Part shown: positions 9,618-19,164 of the stretch, in pieces
How positions within the stretch are numbered: position 1 is the stretch's first letter
Layout of the letters: every line of letters begins with the position of its first letter
Program-made: the position numbers and the translations under genes
Notes under the pieces: model-generated
Databases searched by the model: none
Seen by the model: the letters and a program-made list of their open reading frames with translations, nothing else
What the model was told of the DNA's origin: nothing
Origin: Vallitalea longa
GTDB taxonomy: Bacteria; Bacillota; Clostridia; Lachnospirales; Vallitaleaceae
Direction: 5' to 3'
DNA: 64,000 bases
NCBI RefSeq assembly: GCF_027923465.1
Contig: NZ_BRLB01000002.1
Coordinates: 248,001 to 312,000, forward strand

Positions 9618-10127
9618 CTATTTATATAAGAAATCTCTAATGTAAACTTCTACAAGAGAATCTGTATCTAACATTTCATTCATCATGTCAAAAATTTCTT
9701 GTGATATATCTTCTTTACTATTTTGTTTAAGCATATCCTCAGAATATTTATCACTTAATAATCCAGAAATTTTAGATTTAATGAAACCTTTACTTTCTTC
9801 TAACATAGTCTTTGTTTCTTTTAAATCTTTGCTTTTCTTATCTAGTTCAAAACCTACATAAAAAGTAAAACTCATACGTTTATTAGGATTATCTTTAGAA
9901 GGTAATATAATTACAATATTCTCTGTTTCATAACTTTCTTTCTGTTTAAGAGGTATCACCTTAGCATCTTTTTCTTCTACCTCTTTTGGATTTGTATTGT
10001 TTTTCATTATATATACTGATATACCCAACAGAATTACAGAGCAAACTATCAAAATTACACCTATCATCAATACCAATTTACCATTATCTTTTTCACTTTT
10101 TATTTTTACTTTCTTTTCCTTCGCCAT
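9618..10127 (-). CDS. fliL: Flagellar basal body-associated protein FliL
   Basis: FliL is a single-pass membrane protein that surrounds and supports the stator. The 169 residues have a basic N-terminus, one membrane helix at about 18-40, and an extracytoplasmic FliL domain whose C-terminal part includes SLVEVYIRDFLYK, typical of the family. It lies between motB and fliM with a GAGGTG site before the ATG. Confidence 0.92.
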   Translation of the reverse strand: MAKEKKVKIKSEKDNGKLVLMIGVILIVCSVILLGISVYIMKNNTNPKEVEEKDAKVIPLKQKESYETENIVIILPSKDNPNKRMSFTFYVGFELDKKSKDLKETKTMLEESKGFIKSKISGLLSDKYSEDMLKQNSKEDISQEIFDMMNEMLDTDSLVEVYIRDFLYK

Positions 10128-10137
10128 TACTTCACCT

Positions 10138-10959
10138 CTATTCTACTTCTTCTACTTCGTTAAGCTCATCAATGTCTTTGTACTCTTCAGTAACAAGCTT
10201 AATTTCTACTCGCCTATTTATAGCACGTCCTTCTGGTGTACTATTGTCTGTTAATGGACGGTATTCTCCGTAACCTGTAGCGGCGATTTTTGAAGGATCA
10301 ATACCATGTTCATTAATAAGTCTATATCCTACAGCTATTGCTCTAGCTTGAGATAATTCCCAGTTACTAGGATATTTTGCAGTATTTATTGGCCTATTAT
10401 CTGTATGACCTTCTATTTGTATAGTCTTATCTGCTAAGTGTTCTTTTACTTTTACAGATATAACATCTACTAATTTAATAGCATCGGGAGTTAATTTTGC
10501 ACGACCACTTTCAAATAATATTTCGCCTTCAATAGTTAATTTTATTACGTTAGAATTATATTTCACATCTACTTCGTTTTCATATCCTTCTTTTTTAAGA
10601 TACTCATTAATATCTTCAGCATCTTTTCTTGCTTCAGCTAATTTACTTTCTGTTATGTCTGCGTCTTCTTCGCCCTCTTGTTCTAATGGTATTTTGTTAT
10701 CAAAAACTGTTTCGATACCATTAATCTGACTTATACCGTTAGCTATTAACTCATCATCAGTAAGCGAAGTACCTCCCGGCATGATATCTATTTGATTCTT
10801 GAAAGAACTCATTGCAGCTTTAAATTTAGCCACATCAATACTGGACATAGAAAAAAGTAAAACGAAGAAGCAAAGTAAAAGTGTCACCAAATCAGCATAT
10901 GTATTCATCCATGGGGCAGAACCTGATTTACCTTCCTCTGGTTTTCTTTTTCTAGCCAT
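10138..10959 (-). CDS. motB: Flagellar stator protein MotB
   Basis: MotB is the stator subunit that anchors the ion channel to peptidoglycan. The 273 residues have one membrane helix (about 19-40) with the essential proton-carrying D23 in NTYADLVTLLLCFF. The OmpA-type peptidoglycan-binding domain at about 150-260 holds the hallmark IQIEGHTDNRPI and NRRVEIKL stretches. The start overlaps motA by 8 bases, indicating coupled translation. Whether the motor uses H+ or Na+ cannot be told by eye. Confidence 0.95.
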   Translation of the reverse strand: MARKRKPEEGKSGSAPWMNTYADLVTLLLCFFVLLFSMSSIDVAKFKAAMSSFKNQIDIMPGGTSLTDDELIANGISQINGIETVFDNKIPLEQEGEEDADITESKLAEARKDAEDINEYLKKEGYENEVDVKYNSNVIKLTIEGEILFESGRAKLTPDAIKLVDVISVKVKEHLADKTIQIEGHTDNRPINTAKYPSNWELSQARAIAVGYRLINEHGIDPSKIAATGYGEYRPLTDNSTPEGRAINRRVEIKLVTEEYKDIDELNEVEEVE

Positions 10960-11749
10960 TTATTTCACCCTCTTCAACATCATGTTCTTTGCTAATTTCT
11001 TCTCTTAGACTTGGTGCCAAGAAAGCTTTTAGTTTTTCTTCAATTACACGAGGGTTTTCACCTGCTTGAATTGAAAGTAAACCTTCTATCGATACTTCTT
11101 TTAATAATATCTCTGATTCACTTATAACTTTCATTTTATTAGCAATAGGTAATGCAATAAAGTTAGCTAATAAAGAACCATACAATGTTGTAATTAAAGC
11201 AACAGACATACTACCACCAATGGTACTTGGATCATTCATTGTCTTTAACATATTTATAAGTCCAATCAAAGTACCAATCATACCCCAAGCAGGACCAAAT
11301 TCACCAATCTTTTCCCAAAAGCCTCTAACAGATTTGTGTCTGCCTTCAATGAATACTAATTCTGTTTCAAGTATGTTTCTAACTAATTCTGGATCTGTTC
11401 CATCTACAATAAGTAGAATTCCTTTTTTCATGAATTCATCATCAATTGATTCTGCAGCCTCTTCTAGTGCCAGTAATCCCTCTTTTCTAGCAATATTAGA
11501 TAACTCTATTATCTTTTTTATTATGTCCCCTTCATTTAATATTTTACTTTTAAATACTAAAGATAGAGCTTTAAAAGACTTAATAAAATCAGTTAATGGA
11601 TAAGCAATCAAAGTTGCTGCAAATGTTCCACCAATAGTTATCATTATAGAAGATGGATCAGCAAAAGTTGATAATGATCCTTTCTGAAGAATGGCAGTAA
11701 CAAGAAAGAAAATACCTGCAATCAAACCTCCAATAGTAGCTAAATCCAA
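10952..11749 (-). CDS. motA: Flagellar stator protein MotA
   Basis: MotA is the torque-generating stator subunit. The protein is about 265 residues with four membrane helices. A large cytoplasmic loop lies between helices 2 and 3, and the conserved PAWGMIGTLIGLINML segment is at helix 3. I place the start at a TTG (11749) because it follows GAGGTG at normal spacing and gives the family-like MDLATIGG N-terminus. A GTG at 11758 overlaps the flbD stop and is the alternative. Confidence 0.94.
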   Translation of the reverse strand: MDLATIGGLIAGIFFLVTAILQKGSLSTFADPSSIMITIGGTFAATLIAYPLTDFIKSFKALSLVFKSKILNEGDIIKKIIELSNIARKEGLLALEEAAESIDDEFMKKGILLIVDGTDPELVRNILETELVFIEGRHKSVRGFWEKIGEFGPAWGMIGTLIGLINMLKTMNDPSTIGGSMSVALITTLYGSLLANFIALPIANKMKVISESEILLKEVSIEGLLSIQAGENPRVIEEKLKAFLAPSLREEISKEHDVEEGEING

Positions 11750-11754
11750 AGTTT

Positions 11755-11949
11755 TCACCTCACTTCTATAATACCGATTTTTCGTTTGTATGTAATAACC
11801 TTATCTATAATCTCTTTAGTTGAATCTTTTACTATGATTTTTTTACCTGTTGTCAGAGTTATTATAGTATTAGGTGTTTCTTCAATGACTTCAATTAAGT
11901 CCGCATTAATAACAATCTCGTCATTATTAAGTTTCGTAACATATATCAT
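11755..11949 (-). CDS. flbD: FlbD-family flagellar protein
   Basis: This is a small conserved protein of Gram-positive and spirochaete flagellar operons whose role is not well established. The 64 residues match the family: MIYVTKLN at the start, the pattern INADLIEVIEETPNTIITLTTGKK, and a C-terminal basic tail. It is located between flgE and motA, the usual place for flbD (ylzI in Bacillus). An AGGTGATA site precedes the ATG. Confidence 0.9.
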   Translation of the reverse strand: MIYVTKLNNDEIVINADLIEVIEETPNTIITLTTGKKIIVKDSTKEIIDKVITYKRKIGIIEVR

Positions 11950-11971
11950 ATTATCACCTATAATATTATTG

Positions 11972-12000
11972 TTATTGGTGGCTATCTAAGCCACCAATAA
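11972..12000 (-). other. Perfect 12-bp stem-loop between flgE and flbD
   Basis: Bases 11972-11983 pair without mismatch with 11989-12000, leaving a 5-base loop. No U-run follows on either strand, so it is unlikely to be a strong intrinsic terminator. Its place directly after the highly expressed hook gene suggests mRNA end protection or processing, allowing more hook protein than downstream motor proteins. That role is an inference. Confidence 0.7.
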
Positions 12001-12013
12001 GTTAATTATTTAG

Positions 12014-13342
12014 TTATCTTTTAAGATTTACAAGTTCTTGAAGCATTTCATCTGATGCAGTAATTATTCTTGAGTTAGCTTGGAAACCTCTTTGAGTAGT
12101 TATCATGTCAGTGAATTCTCTAGATAAGTCTACATTGGACATCTCAAGAACCCCACCGTTAAGGCTACCTCCATCTGCTGTTACATCAGTACCGATACCA
12201 TTAAATTCTCCAGAGTTATTTGTAACTTGGAATAAATTATTTCCTACTTTTTGAAGTCCAGCTGGATTTTTAAACTTAGCGATTGATATCTGACCTAATA
12301 TTTTGGTTTTGTCATTTGAATATTTACCTAATATTTTACCGTCTGTACCAATTTCATAATCTGTAAGTTCTCCTGCAGGAGCGCCTGCACCTAAACCATC
12401 TTCATCTCCTCCAAAACCTTCAATAGTTGTATCTTCATTAAACAATGTTAGACCTGCGAAGTCTACAATTATAGGTTGACTGAATTCGGAGAAACCTGTT
12501 GGTGTACTACCTAACGCTATTTTCAACTGAGTATCTGAACCATCAGCAGCTGCTGATACTACCTTACCAGTGTTAGTGTCAAAAGTTATTGTTTTAGGTA
12601 TATCTCCATCTGGTAATTTATTACTTGTAGAACCTATCTTAACACCATTTATGTCTTTTAATGAATTGTCCATTATTGTTAAATCTAATTGATTTTCACT
12701 TTTAGCATTTTTTTTAACCATAAAATCCACATTATATTTATAACCCAAACTATCATATATTGGCAATTGTATTGTTAAACCATCAGCTAACTCAGGATCA
12801 TTTTTCTTAATATTACCACTTACGGTAATGTTTTTTGTCATGCTAGGCTCTGAATACATGTTTTCTGCAGATAATATTTTAATCTTATTTACTTTATCTT
12901 TTATGATATTACCAGTATTAGGGTCTACTCCCCAACCCATGACATTTAATCCTTCCGGATTACATAAGTTACCAACCTCATCCAATCTGAAAGCACCCGC
13001 TCTAGTGAATTTGAATCCACCTGCATCACTAACGATAAAGAACCCTTCTCCCTCAATCTTCATATCAAGAGGATTATCAGTTCTCTGTGCAGCACCTTCA
13101 GTCATTAATGTATCAATTGACGAGATATTGGCACCAAGACCTACCTGCATAGGATTTCTACCACCTATGTTTTCACTTGCACCACTAGCACCCTGTAATG
13201 TCTGACTGAATATTTCATTAAAAGTTACTCTTCCTGATTTAAAACCTGTTGTATTAACATTAGCGATATTATTACCTATAACATCCATTCTAGTTTGGTG
13301 TATTCTAAGTCCTGATACACCTGAGTACATAGAACGTAACAT
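12014..13342 (-). CDS. flgE: Flagellar hook protein FlgE
   Basis: FlgE polymerises into the hook outside the cell. The 442 residues begin with the rod/hook signature MLRSMYSGVSGLRIHQTRMD and VIGNNIANVNTTGFKSGRV, and end with the flagellar basal body C-terminal motif around LSREFTDMITTQRGFQANSR. The variable domain lies between about 150 and 370. A GGAGG site precedes the ATG. It is the most distal structural protein encoded in this operon; no filament gene is present. Confidence 0.97.
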   Translation of the reverse strand: MLRSMYSGVSGLRIHQTRMDVIGNNIANVNTTGFKSGRVTFNEIFSQTLQGASGASENIGGRNPMQVGLGANISSIDTLMTEGAAQRTDNPLDMKIEGEGFFIVSDAGGFKFTRAGAFRLDEVGNLCNPEGLNVMGWGVDPNTGNIIKDKVNKIKILSAENMYSEPSMTKNITVSGNIKKNDPELADGLTIQLPIYDSLGYKYNVDFMVKKNAKSENQLDLTIMDNSLKDINGVKIGSTSNKLPDGDIPKTITFDTNTGKVVSAAADGSDTQLKIALGSTPTGFSEFSQPIIVDFAGLTLFNEDTTIEGFGGDEDGLGAGAPAGELTDYEIGTDGKILGKYSNDKTKILGQISIAKFKNPAGLQKVGNNLFQVTNNSGEFNGIGTDVTADGGSLNGGVLEMSNVDLSREFTDMITTQRGFQANSRIITASDEMLQELVNLKR

Positions 13343-13424
13343 ATAATAACCTCCTTTTTTTCTATGCCATCATATAATCTCATCTGTCAGTCAGAGATTA
13401 AAACCCCCTCATAAGAGGTCCGGT

Positions 13425-13811
13425 CTATATAATGACAGCACCATCAATATTAGTAAACACTTTATCATCTTGTTCTGTTTTTCCCATGGCTGTTATGACA
13501 GTCTTATTCTTTATGTTAACAACTAAAGCAACATCATCAACAATAATTAATGAATCTTTTATACCTTTTCCTTTTGCATTATCTACACCTTTGTTAATCC
13601 TAGCTAACTGGTCATTTGATAATTTTATATTTCGTGAATCAAGACGCATATTAGCGTGTTTAGAAAAATTCAATTCATTACTTTTATTTAACTTGTCCTG
13701 CAAGACATTATCAAATTGATTTATCTTAGCGTTAGTATTATTAGTAGTAGATATTATACTTGAATTAGGTTTTATTTTCGAAACATTGTACATTGAAGGA
13801 TTTATTTTCAT
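13425..13811 (-). CDS. Flagellar operon protein (FlgD-flgE intergenic family)
   Basis: This small soluble protein of about 128 residues is found between flgD and flgE in many Firmicutes. It matches the known pattern of that family: LNFSKHANMRLDSRNIKLS in the middle, then LARINKGVDNAKGKGIKDSLII and VDDVALVVNIKNKTVITAM. Its molecular role is not settled. I place the start at the ATG after TAGGTGAG rather than at the GTG that lies inside that ribosome-binding site. Confidence 0.85.
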   Translation of the reverse strand: MKINPSMYNVSKIKPNSSIISTTNNTNAKINQFDNVLQDKLNKSNELNFSKHANMRLDSRNIKLSNDQLARINKGVDNAKGKGIKDSLIIVDDVALVVNIKNKTVITAMGKTEQDDKVFTNIDGAVII

Positions 13812-13831
13812 GTTACTCACCTACTAGTTCT

Positions 13832-14398
13832 TTAATTAGTTTCATCTGGTTTATCTACTTCATCTTTCTCATCATCTTCATCTGTTTCTTCTGGAGCATA
13901 CTTTTCTTTTATTTTAGCAAGATCTTTGCTCATTTCTTCTACTTTTTTATTTAACTCAATCATATCGATTGGAGCTAATACCCCTTCTACTTTATCAAGT
14001 GGAACATCTGTTTTTCCGACCTTTAGAAATACTTTACCATTTTCTAAATATACTCCAATAACTGTTCCAGCAACAGGAGTTGCTTTATTGGTAATTGGAT
14101 CATTTATATTAGCAAAAATATCTTTGTTCATTAATTCATATGCTCTTGACATAGAAGCACTGGTATTAAGATTCTGCATTTGTTCTAAAGCTGAAAACTG
14201 TGCCATTTGTGCAAGAAAATCTTTATCCTGTGTAGGATTAAGTGGATCTTGATATCGCATTTGAGTCACTAACAAATTCAGAAAAGCATCTTTATCCAAA
14301 TCATTACCTTGTTTACTTGGTTTTAATGTATCAACTCCATACTTATCCATTATTTTATTAGCAATATCTGTTGGATTAGTACTAGAAATATCTGCCAT
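13832..14398 (-). CDS. flgD: Flagellar hook capping protein FlgD
   Basis: FlgD caps the growing hook and guides FlgE subunits into place. The 188 residues contain the hallmark DLDKDAFLNLLVTQMRYQDP near residue 35 and LAQMAQFSALEQMQNL near 65. The C-terminal tail is acidic and low in complexity. It lies between fliK and the small flagellar operon gene. Confidence 0.93.
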   Translation of the reverse strand: MADISSTNPTDIANKIMDKYGVDTLKPSKQGNDLDKDAFLNLLVTQMRYQDPLNPTQDKDFLAQMAQFSALEQMQNLNTSASMSRAYELMNKDIFANINDPITNKATPVAGTVIGVYLENGKVFLKVGKTDVPLDKVEGVLAPIDMIELNKKVEEMSKDLAKIKEKYAPEETDEDDEKDEVDKPDETN

Positions 14399-14409
14399 AT
14401 TATCCCTCC

Positions 14410-15744
14410 TTATACTGAGTAATCAATAGAACTAATATCTTCTGCATGAGACAATACATCCTCATCATCCAATATTTCATTATTGATATCTTCTTCAATA
14501 CTATTAATTTTCATCATCTTAGCTGCTCTTCTCTTTTTATCATTATTATGACTAGATTGTTTAGAGCTATCATTATTATTATTATTGAACATACTATTGT
14601 CATTAACAACAACTTCAAGTTTATCTACGACAATACCTTGTTCTTGAAGTGCCATTCTAAGTGAACCTAAATTAGTTTCAATCAATTCTTTTACAGCTCC
14701 ATTTTCTGCAACGAAGTTAGCTGTCACAACACCTTCTTGTTGCGTAAGAGAAAGAGCAAGTTTCCCTAAATGTTCTGGTTTAAGTTGAATGTATACAGTA
14801 TTAGCATCATCAGTTAAATTAACTTTAAAACTAGAAACTATCTGATCAATAACTTCTTCTGTACTAATGTTATATGTAAGTATTTGTTTTTGTCCGCTTT
14901 CATCTACTACTTCAACTTTTACTTCTGTTTGAGTCATCGTAATGTTTTGAACATTATCGAATGCTTTACTGTCATTGCTGACGCTTTCCACACTTAAGTC
15001 ATTTTTAGTTGAAGAACTCTTATCAGTTCTATCGTCTTTAATTTCAATTTTAGGTAATTCTTTGTTAGAATCACTGACTTCTTCTTGATTAGATTGTTCT
15101 GTAACTTTTGTCTCATCAGAAGTCTTCAATTGTTCATTAACATTATTCTTCGGGTTAACATCAGCAATTATCTCTTCAATTTTTTCTGTTGTATTTTCGA
15201 GATTAGATATTTCCAAGTTATAACTTTCTGTCAACTCATTAAGTCCGGTTTTTAATTCTTTAATATTAGAAGTTGCATTAGGCACTGTCAAAAGTTCAAG
15301 AGAATCTTCAACTTTATATAGCGACATTAAGAAAGTATTAAGCTTATCAGATGATAATAAATCAAAAATTGTCATATTCAGTTGAGTTAGCATCTCATCT
15401 AATTGCTCTCTAGTAATGTCTAGAGCCTCGATCACTTCGTTAGTAATTTTTTCTTCTATTTCATTCAAATCTTCTTCTACATCATCTTTAGTATTAGTAA
15501 GTTTTTGCTTATCATTTTCACTACTTTTAATTTTATGTTTATTACCATTTGTAGACTTAATATTAGTAGTGGGTTTTTCTATATCTTTTTCTGCCGCTAT
15601 CTTATCATTTGATTGATTAGCTTCTTGGTTCAATATTTTTTCAAAGTTACTATCTGAATTTGCTTTATTATTTGATCTGTTAGTTCTAACGTTGTTTTTG
15701 ACTTCTATTGCAAAATCCATATTATTAAGAACCGTTGTTACCAT
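14410..15744 (-). CDS. fliK: Flagellar hook-length control protein FliK
   Basis: FliK is a secreted ruler that measures hook length and triggers the FlhB switch. The 444 residues have a long, Asn-, Lys- and Glu-rich, poorly conserved N-terminal part. The conserved hook-length domain covers about 290-390 with VYIQLKPEHLGKLALSLTQQ. The tail is acidic. An AAGGAGG site precedes the ATG, and position between the MotE-like gene and flgD supports the call. Confidence 0.9.
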   Translation of the reverse strand: MVTTVLNNMDFAIEVKNNVRTNRSNNKANSDSNFEKILNQEANQSNDKIAAEKDIEKPTTNIKSTNGNKHKIKSSENDKQKLTNTKDDVEEDLNEIEEKITNEVIEALDITREQLDEMLTQLNMTIFDLLSSDKLNTFLMSLYKVEDSLELLTVPNATSNIKELKTGLNELTESYNLEISNLENTTEKIEEIIADVNPKNNVNEQLKTSDETKVTEQSNQEEVSDSNKELPKIEIKDDRTDKSSSTKNDLSVESVSNDSKAFDNVQNITMTQTEVKVEVVDESGQKQILTYNISTEEVIDQIVSSFKVNLTDDANTVYIQLKPEHLGKLALSLTQQEGVVTANFVAENGAVKELIETNLGSLRMALQEQGIVVDKLEVVVNDNSMFNNNNNDSSKQSSHNNDKKRRAAKMMKINSIEEDINNEILDDEDVLSHAEDISSIDYSV

Positions 15745-15785
15745 TTATTTTCGCCTCCTTCCTAATAAGAATATTCTTCTTATCA

Positions 15786-16541
15786 TTATTTTTTCGGAAA
15801 CATATATTCAGTAATTTTAGCTGCAGTTCTAGTATCCATGGCACCGAGTATTGCTCCCCGTTGTTCACTATTTATATTATTAAGGATTTGAACAACCATA
15901 TTCATTTTAGAAGATGTAGTAGTCATCTTCGTTAATATAGCTGCTGCATTTGCAGCTTTCATCTGTTCGTAAGATGATGCAATATCAAGAATTTCTTTAT
16001 CATATTGCTCTAACTTAACAGCTTCTGCATATATATTTGCAGCATTTTCAGGTTTCATTTGCTCATAAAAAGCAACGAAATTACTTATATCCGGAACTCC
16101 TTCACCAAATACTACTAGATTATCGAACTCTTCTTTTGTTTTATCAAAGTTGACTTGATTTTCCTCAAAAACTTTTAATCTAGTATTTTCATCCTTTAAT
16201 AACTCTATTTGCTGTAAAAGGTCTTCATTCTCGATTTCTTTATCTTTTAACAAAGTTTCTGTTGCTTTTAAACGAACTACTGCCTCATCAACATTTTCAA
16301 AAGTATAATTATCATCCGCTACATCATTACCGGAGACATCTTCAACTACATTAGGTAAAATTTTATTTAGCACTGGTATATTTTTTAGTGCTGGATATGC
16401 ATATTTACTTCCAATCCCTCCTATATCCAGTTTTATAACAGCACTGATAGCTCCTATAAGGATTAATAATATAATAATACGTGTTATAACTTTTCTTAAC
16501 CCTGATTTACCTTCTTTAAATTCAATACTTTCGTTTTCCAT
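15786..16541 (-). CDS. MotE-like membrane protein with MgtE-N-type domain
   Basis: The 251-residue protein has a short cytoplasmic N-terminus, one membrane helix (about 17-36), a coiled coil at about 85-130, and a C-terminal domain of the MgtE-N/FliG-like superhelical type. Two similar EQMKxxNAANI-type repeats lie near 165 and 195. The same domain order is seen in MotE, which stabilises stator proteins in some bacteria, and in Bacillus YlxF at this operon position. Its exact role here is an inference from architecture and location between fliJ and fliK. Confidence 0.7.
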   Translation of the reverse strand: MENESIEFKEGKSGLRKVITRIIILLILIGAISAVIKLDIGGIGSKYAYPALKNIPVLNKILPNVVEDVSGNDVADDNYTFENVDEAVVRLKATETLLKDKEIENEDLLQQIELLKDENTRLKVFEENQVNFDKTKEEFDNLVVFGEGVPDISNFVAFYEQMKPENAANIYAEAVKLEQYDKEILDIASSYEQMKAANAAAILTKMTTTSSKMNMVVQILNNINSEQRGAILGAMDTRTAAKITEYMFPKK

Positions 16542-16635
16542 GAACGTACATTCCTTTCAGTCCATTAGAAATATAATGGCTTAATAACGTATGTTACTTT
16601 GATACAGCGAAAATATCACTGTTTTTAAGTCATTT

Positions 16636-17073
16636 CTATTTTTTATATCTATAGCTTACTATTTCATCCAAATGTTTTTGCTCTTCTTTACATTCTTCAT
16701 CATAGTATTTTGCGTAAGCATTTTCTTTTAATTTCTCATATATCTTTTTCTCTATTAAGGCTTCTTTTAACTCTTTTTTAATAAATGAAACTCTATCATT
16801 TGCTTTAGCTACAACAATATCTTGTTGTATTATAATGTTAGAATAATATTGGTTTGATTCTCCAATATCTCTAATATCTTTTACGGTAATTTTATTACCT
16901 ACTTTATTTCTTAATATTTTAATATTATCATCTCTAAGAGCTGTAAGATGTTCTAATCGTTTTTCTTCTATATCTAATAATTGATGAGCATTACTTAATT
17001 CCATTTTTTTTTGCTCTTCCAATTTTTCTTTTATATTAAGAACATTTTGTAATCTGAATTGGAATTTAGCCAT
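16636..17073 (-). CDS. fliJ: Flagellar export protein FliJ
   Basis: FliJ is a small coiled-coil stalk protein that links the FliI ATPase to FlhA. The 145 residues are almost entirely helical and rich in charged residues, starting with the family pattern MAKFQFRLQNVLNIKEKLEEQKK. The start overlaps the fliI stop by one base (TAATG). Identification rests on this N-terminus plus position. Confidence 0.9.
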   Translation of the reverse strand: MAKFQFRLQNVLNIKEKLEEQKKMELSNAHQLLDIEEKRLEHLTALRDDNIKILRNKVGNKITVKDIRDIGESNQYYSNIIIQQDIVVAKANDRVSFIKKELKEALIEKKIYEKLKENAYAKYYDEECKEEQKHLDEIVSYRYKK

Positions 17074-18398
17074 TACTTATCACTACTTTCATTAAATATA
17101 TGTTCCATCATATTTATTTCTTCTTGGAAGTTAAATTTTTCATTAGTCTTTTGTTGCAAGTAATTATTAACCGATTTGATTTTACTTATTGCATAGTCTA
17201 TATCTTCATTACTACCTTTAGAATATGCACCGATATTTATTAAATCTTCTGCATCTCTATAAGTTGCCAAAACTGTTTTCATATGGCTTGCTATATCCTT
17301 ATGATTATCATCTGTAACTTCTGACATAACCCTAGAAACACTTTGCAATATATCAATTGCAGGATAATGATTTTTGTAAGCTAACTTTCTCGATAATACG
17401 ATATGACCATCTAATATACCTCTTGCAGTATCAGTTATTGGCTCATTCATATCATCACCATCAACTAAAACAGTATATAATCCCGTTATTGATCCTTTTT
17501 CTGCATTACCAGCTCTTTCTAGTAGTTTTGGCATAACAGAAAATACAGAAGGTGTATATCCTCTACTTACAGGCGGTTCTCCTATAGCAAGTCCTATTTC
17601 CCTCTGTGCCATAGAAAAACGTGTTAAAGAATCCATCATCAGTAAAACATTTTTCCCTTTATCTCTAAAATATTCTGCTACTGCTGTTGCTGTGCTAGCA
17701 GCTTTCTGCCTAACTAAAGCAGGTTTATCAGAAGTAGCTACTACTACTACTGATCTTTTAAGACCCTCTTTTCCCAAATCTCTTTCTATAAATTCTTTTA
17801 CTTCTCTTCCTCTTTCTCCTATTAGTGCTATAACGTTTATATCAGCACTGGTATTTCTTGCAATCATACCAAGTAAAGTACTTTTCCCAACACCGCTACC
17901 TGCAAATATACCTACCCTTTGACCTTTACCAATTGTCAATAAACCATCCACAGCTTTAACTCCTATGGGTAATGGTTCTTTGATCCTTTTTCTTTTTAAA
18001 GGATCCGGTGGTTCACTATGTATATTGTATTTAGTATTGGTATAAAGCATTTCTTTATCATCAATAGGTTTTCCTAACCCATCTAGAACTCTTCCTAAAA
18101 GTTCATCACCGACTGATACTTTAAGAGTTTGACCTAGAGCCTCTACCGTACTTCCAAGACCAACTCCTTCCAAATCTCCTAAAGGCATAAGTAATATCCT
18201 GTTTTCTTTGAATCCTACAACTTCTGCTAAGACAGAAGAATTGCCGACACCAGAATGAATTTCACATAATCCTCCCATACGAACTTTCGGACCTAATGAT
18301 TCAATAGTAAGACCTACAACCCTAGTAACTCTTCCTAAATGTCTAATATAAGACTTATTTTGAAGTGCTTCATATCTATTAAAATTTATACTTTCCAT
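17073..18398 (-). CDS. fliI: Flagellar export ATPase FliI
   Basis: FliI is the cytoplasmic ATPase of the flagellar type III export apparatus and is related to F1 beta. The Walker A motif AGSGVGKSTLLG, the ERGREVKEFIE stretch and the LLMMDSLTRFSMAQREIG Walker B region are all present. The protein is about 441 residues. I place the start at the ATG of MESINFNRYEAL (18398), which follows AAAGGATGA at good spacing; an ATG nine bases upstream lies within that site. Confidence 0.97.
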   Translation of the reverse strand: MESINFNRYEALQNKSYIRHLGRVTRVVGLTIESLGPKVRMGGLCEIHSGVGNSSVLAEVVGFKENRILLMPLGDLEGVGLGSTVEALGQTLKVSVGDELLGRVLDGLGKPIDDKEMLYTNTKYNIHSEPPDPLKRKRIKEPLPIGVKAVDGLLTIGKGQRVGIFAGSGVGKSTLLGMIARNTSADINVIALIGERGREVKEFIERDLGKEGLKRSVVVVATSDKPALVRQKAASTATAVAEYFRDKGKNVLLMMDSLTRFSMAQREIGLAIGEPPVSRGYTPSVFSVMPKLLERAGNAEKGSITGLYTVLVDGDDMNEPITDTARGILDGHIVLSRKLAYKNHYPAIDILQSVSRVMSEVTDDNHKDIASHMKTVLATYRDAEDLINIGAYSKGSNEDIDYAISKIKSVNNYLQQKTNEKFNFQEEINMMEHIFNESSDK

Positions 18399-18411
18399 AG
18401 GATTCATCCTT

Positions 18412-19164
18412 TTAAGAATTCAAGCTATTCGCTATAAGTTTTAAATCTGAAGTTAATCCATTTAGTCTTGTATTAAGACTGCAATCTAAATTACCTAATT
18501 TAGTTTCTATAATACAATCATTACTTGATAACGCTTTATCTTTTACAATTTCAAGATTAACATTCTGACTTATATCTTCATATAACTTTTTCTTATTTGT
18601 ATTGACATATTCGAAATCTTCAGCCGAAACATGAACAACTATATCCTCCAAAATCTCTATTTCGGAAAAACCTTTTCTAATCAGATAAATAATTATATCT
18701 TTTTTTTCAATTACGTGATTAGTTAGTTTTTTTACAAGCTCTATTAAAATGTTTACCATCTTTGGTTCTATATCATTAAGTATTTCTTCTTTGTTTTCAT
18801 TAGCTTGTTGTAATATAAGTTCTGCTTCTTCCCTTAGTCGAATCGCTTCTTCTTCACCTTTACTAATTCCATCTTTATATCCATCATCTAAACCTTTGTT
18901 ATAAGCTTCACTAGTAATATCTATAGCATTTTTTTTAGCATCATCAACAATGCACTGTGCTTCTAGTAAAGCTTTATTAATTATATCATTAGAAATTTCT
19001 TCCGCATGTTTCTTCTGTTTTTCAATAGATTTATTGATTAATTCCCTATCTATATGTACATCATCATTGTTATCAGTATAGATGGTATTTTTAGTATTTC
19101 CACCAATAATCTTTTTATTATTGGTAGCATAATTTATAAATGGTGATTTGATAATACTAGACAA
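18412..19164 (-). CDS. fliH: Flagellar export regulator FliH
   Basis: FliH is the peripheral stalk-like partner of FliI. The 250 residues include a long central helix with small and charged residue repeats (about 40-120, including EAYNKGLDDGYKDGISKGEEEA) and a C-terminal domain ending in the LDCSLNTRLNGL pattern seen in FliH and YscL relatives. The start overlaps the fliG end by 8 bases. Confidence 0.9.
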   Translation of the reverse strand: MSSIIKSPFINYATNNKKIIGGNTKNTIYTDNNDDVHIDRELINKSIEKQKKHAEEISNDIINKALLEAQCIVDDAKKNAIDITSEAYNKGLDDGYKDGISKGEEEAIRLREEAELILQQANENKEEILNDIEPKMVNILIELVKKLTNHVIEKKDIIIYLIRKGFSEIEILEDIVVHVSAEDFEYVNTNKKKLYEDISQNVNLEIVKDKALSSNDCIIETKLGNLDCSLNTRLNGLTSDLKLIANSLNS

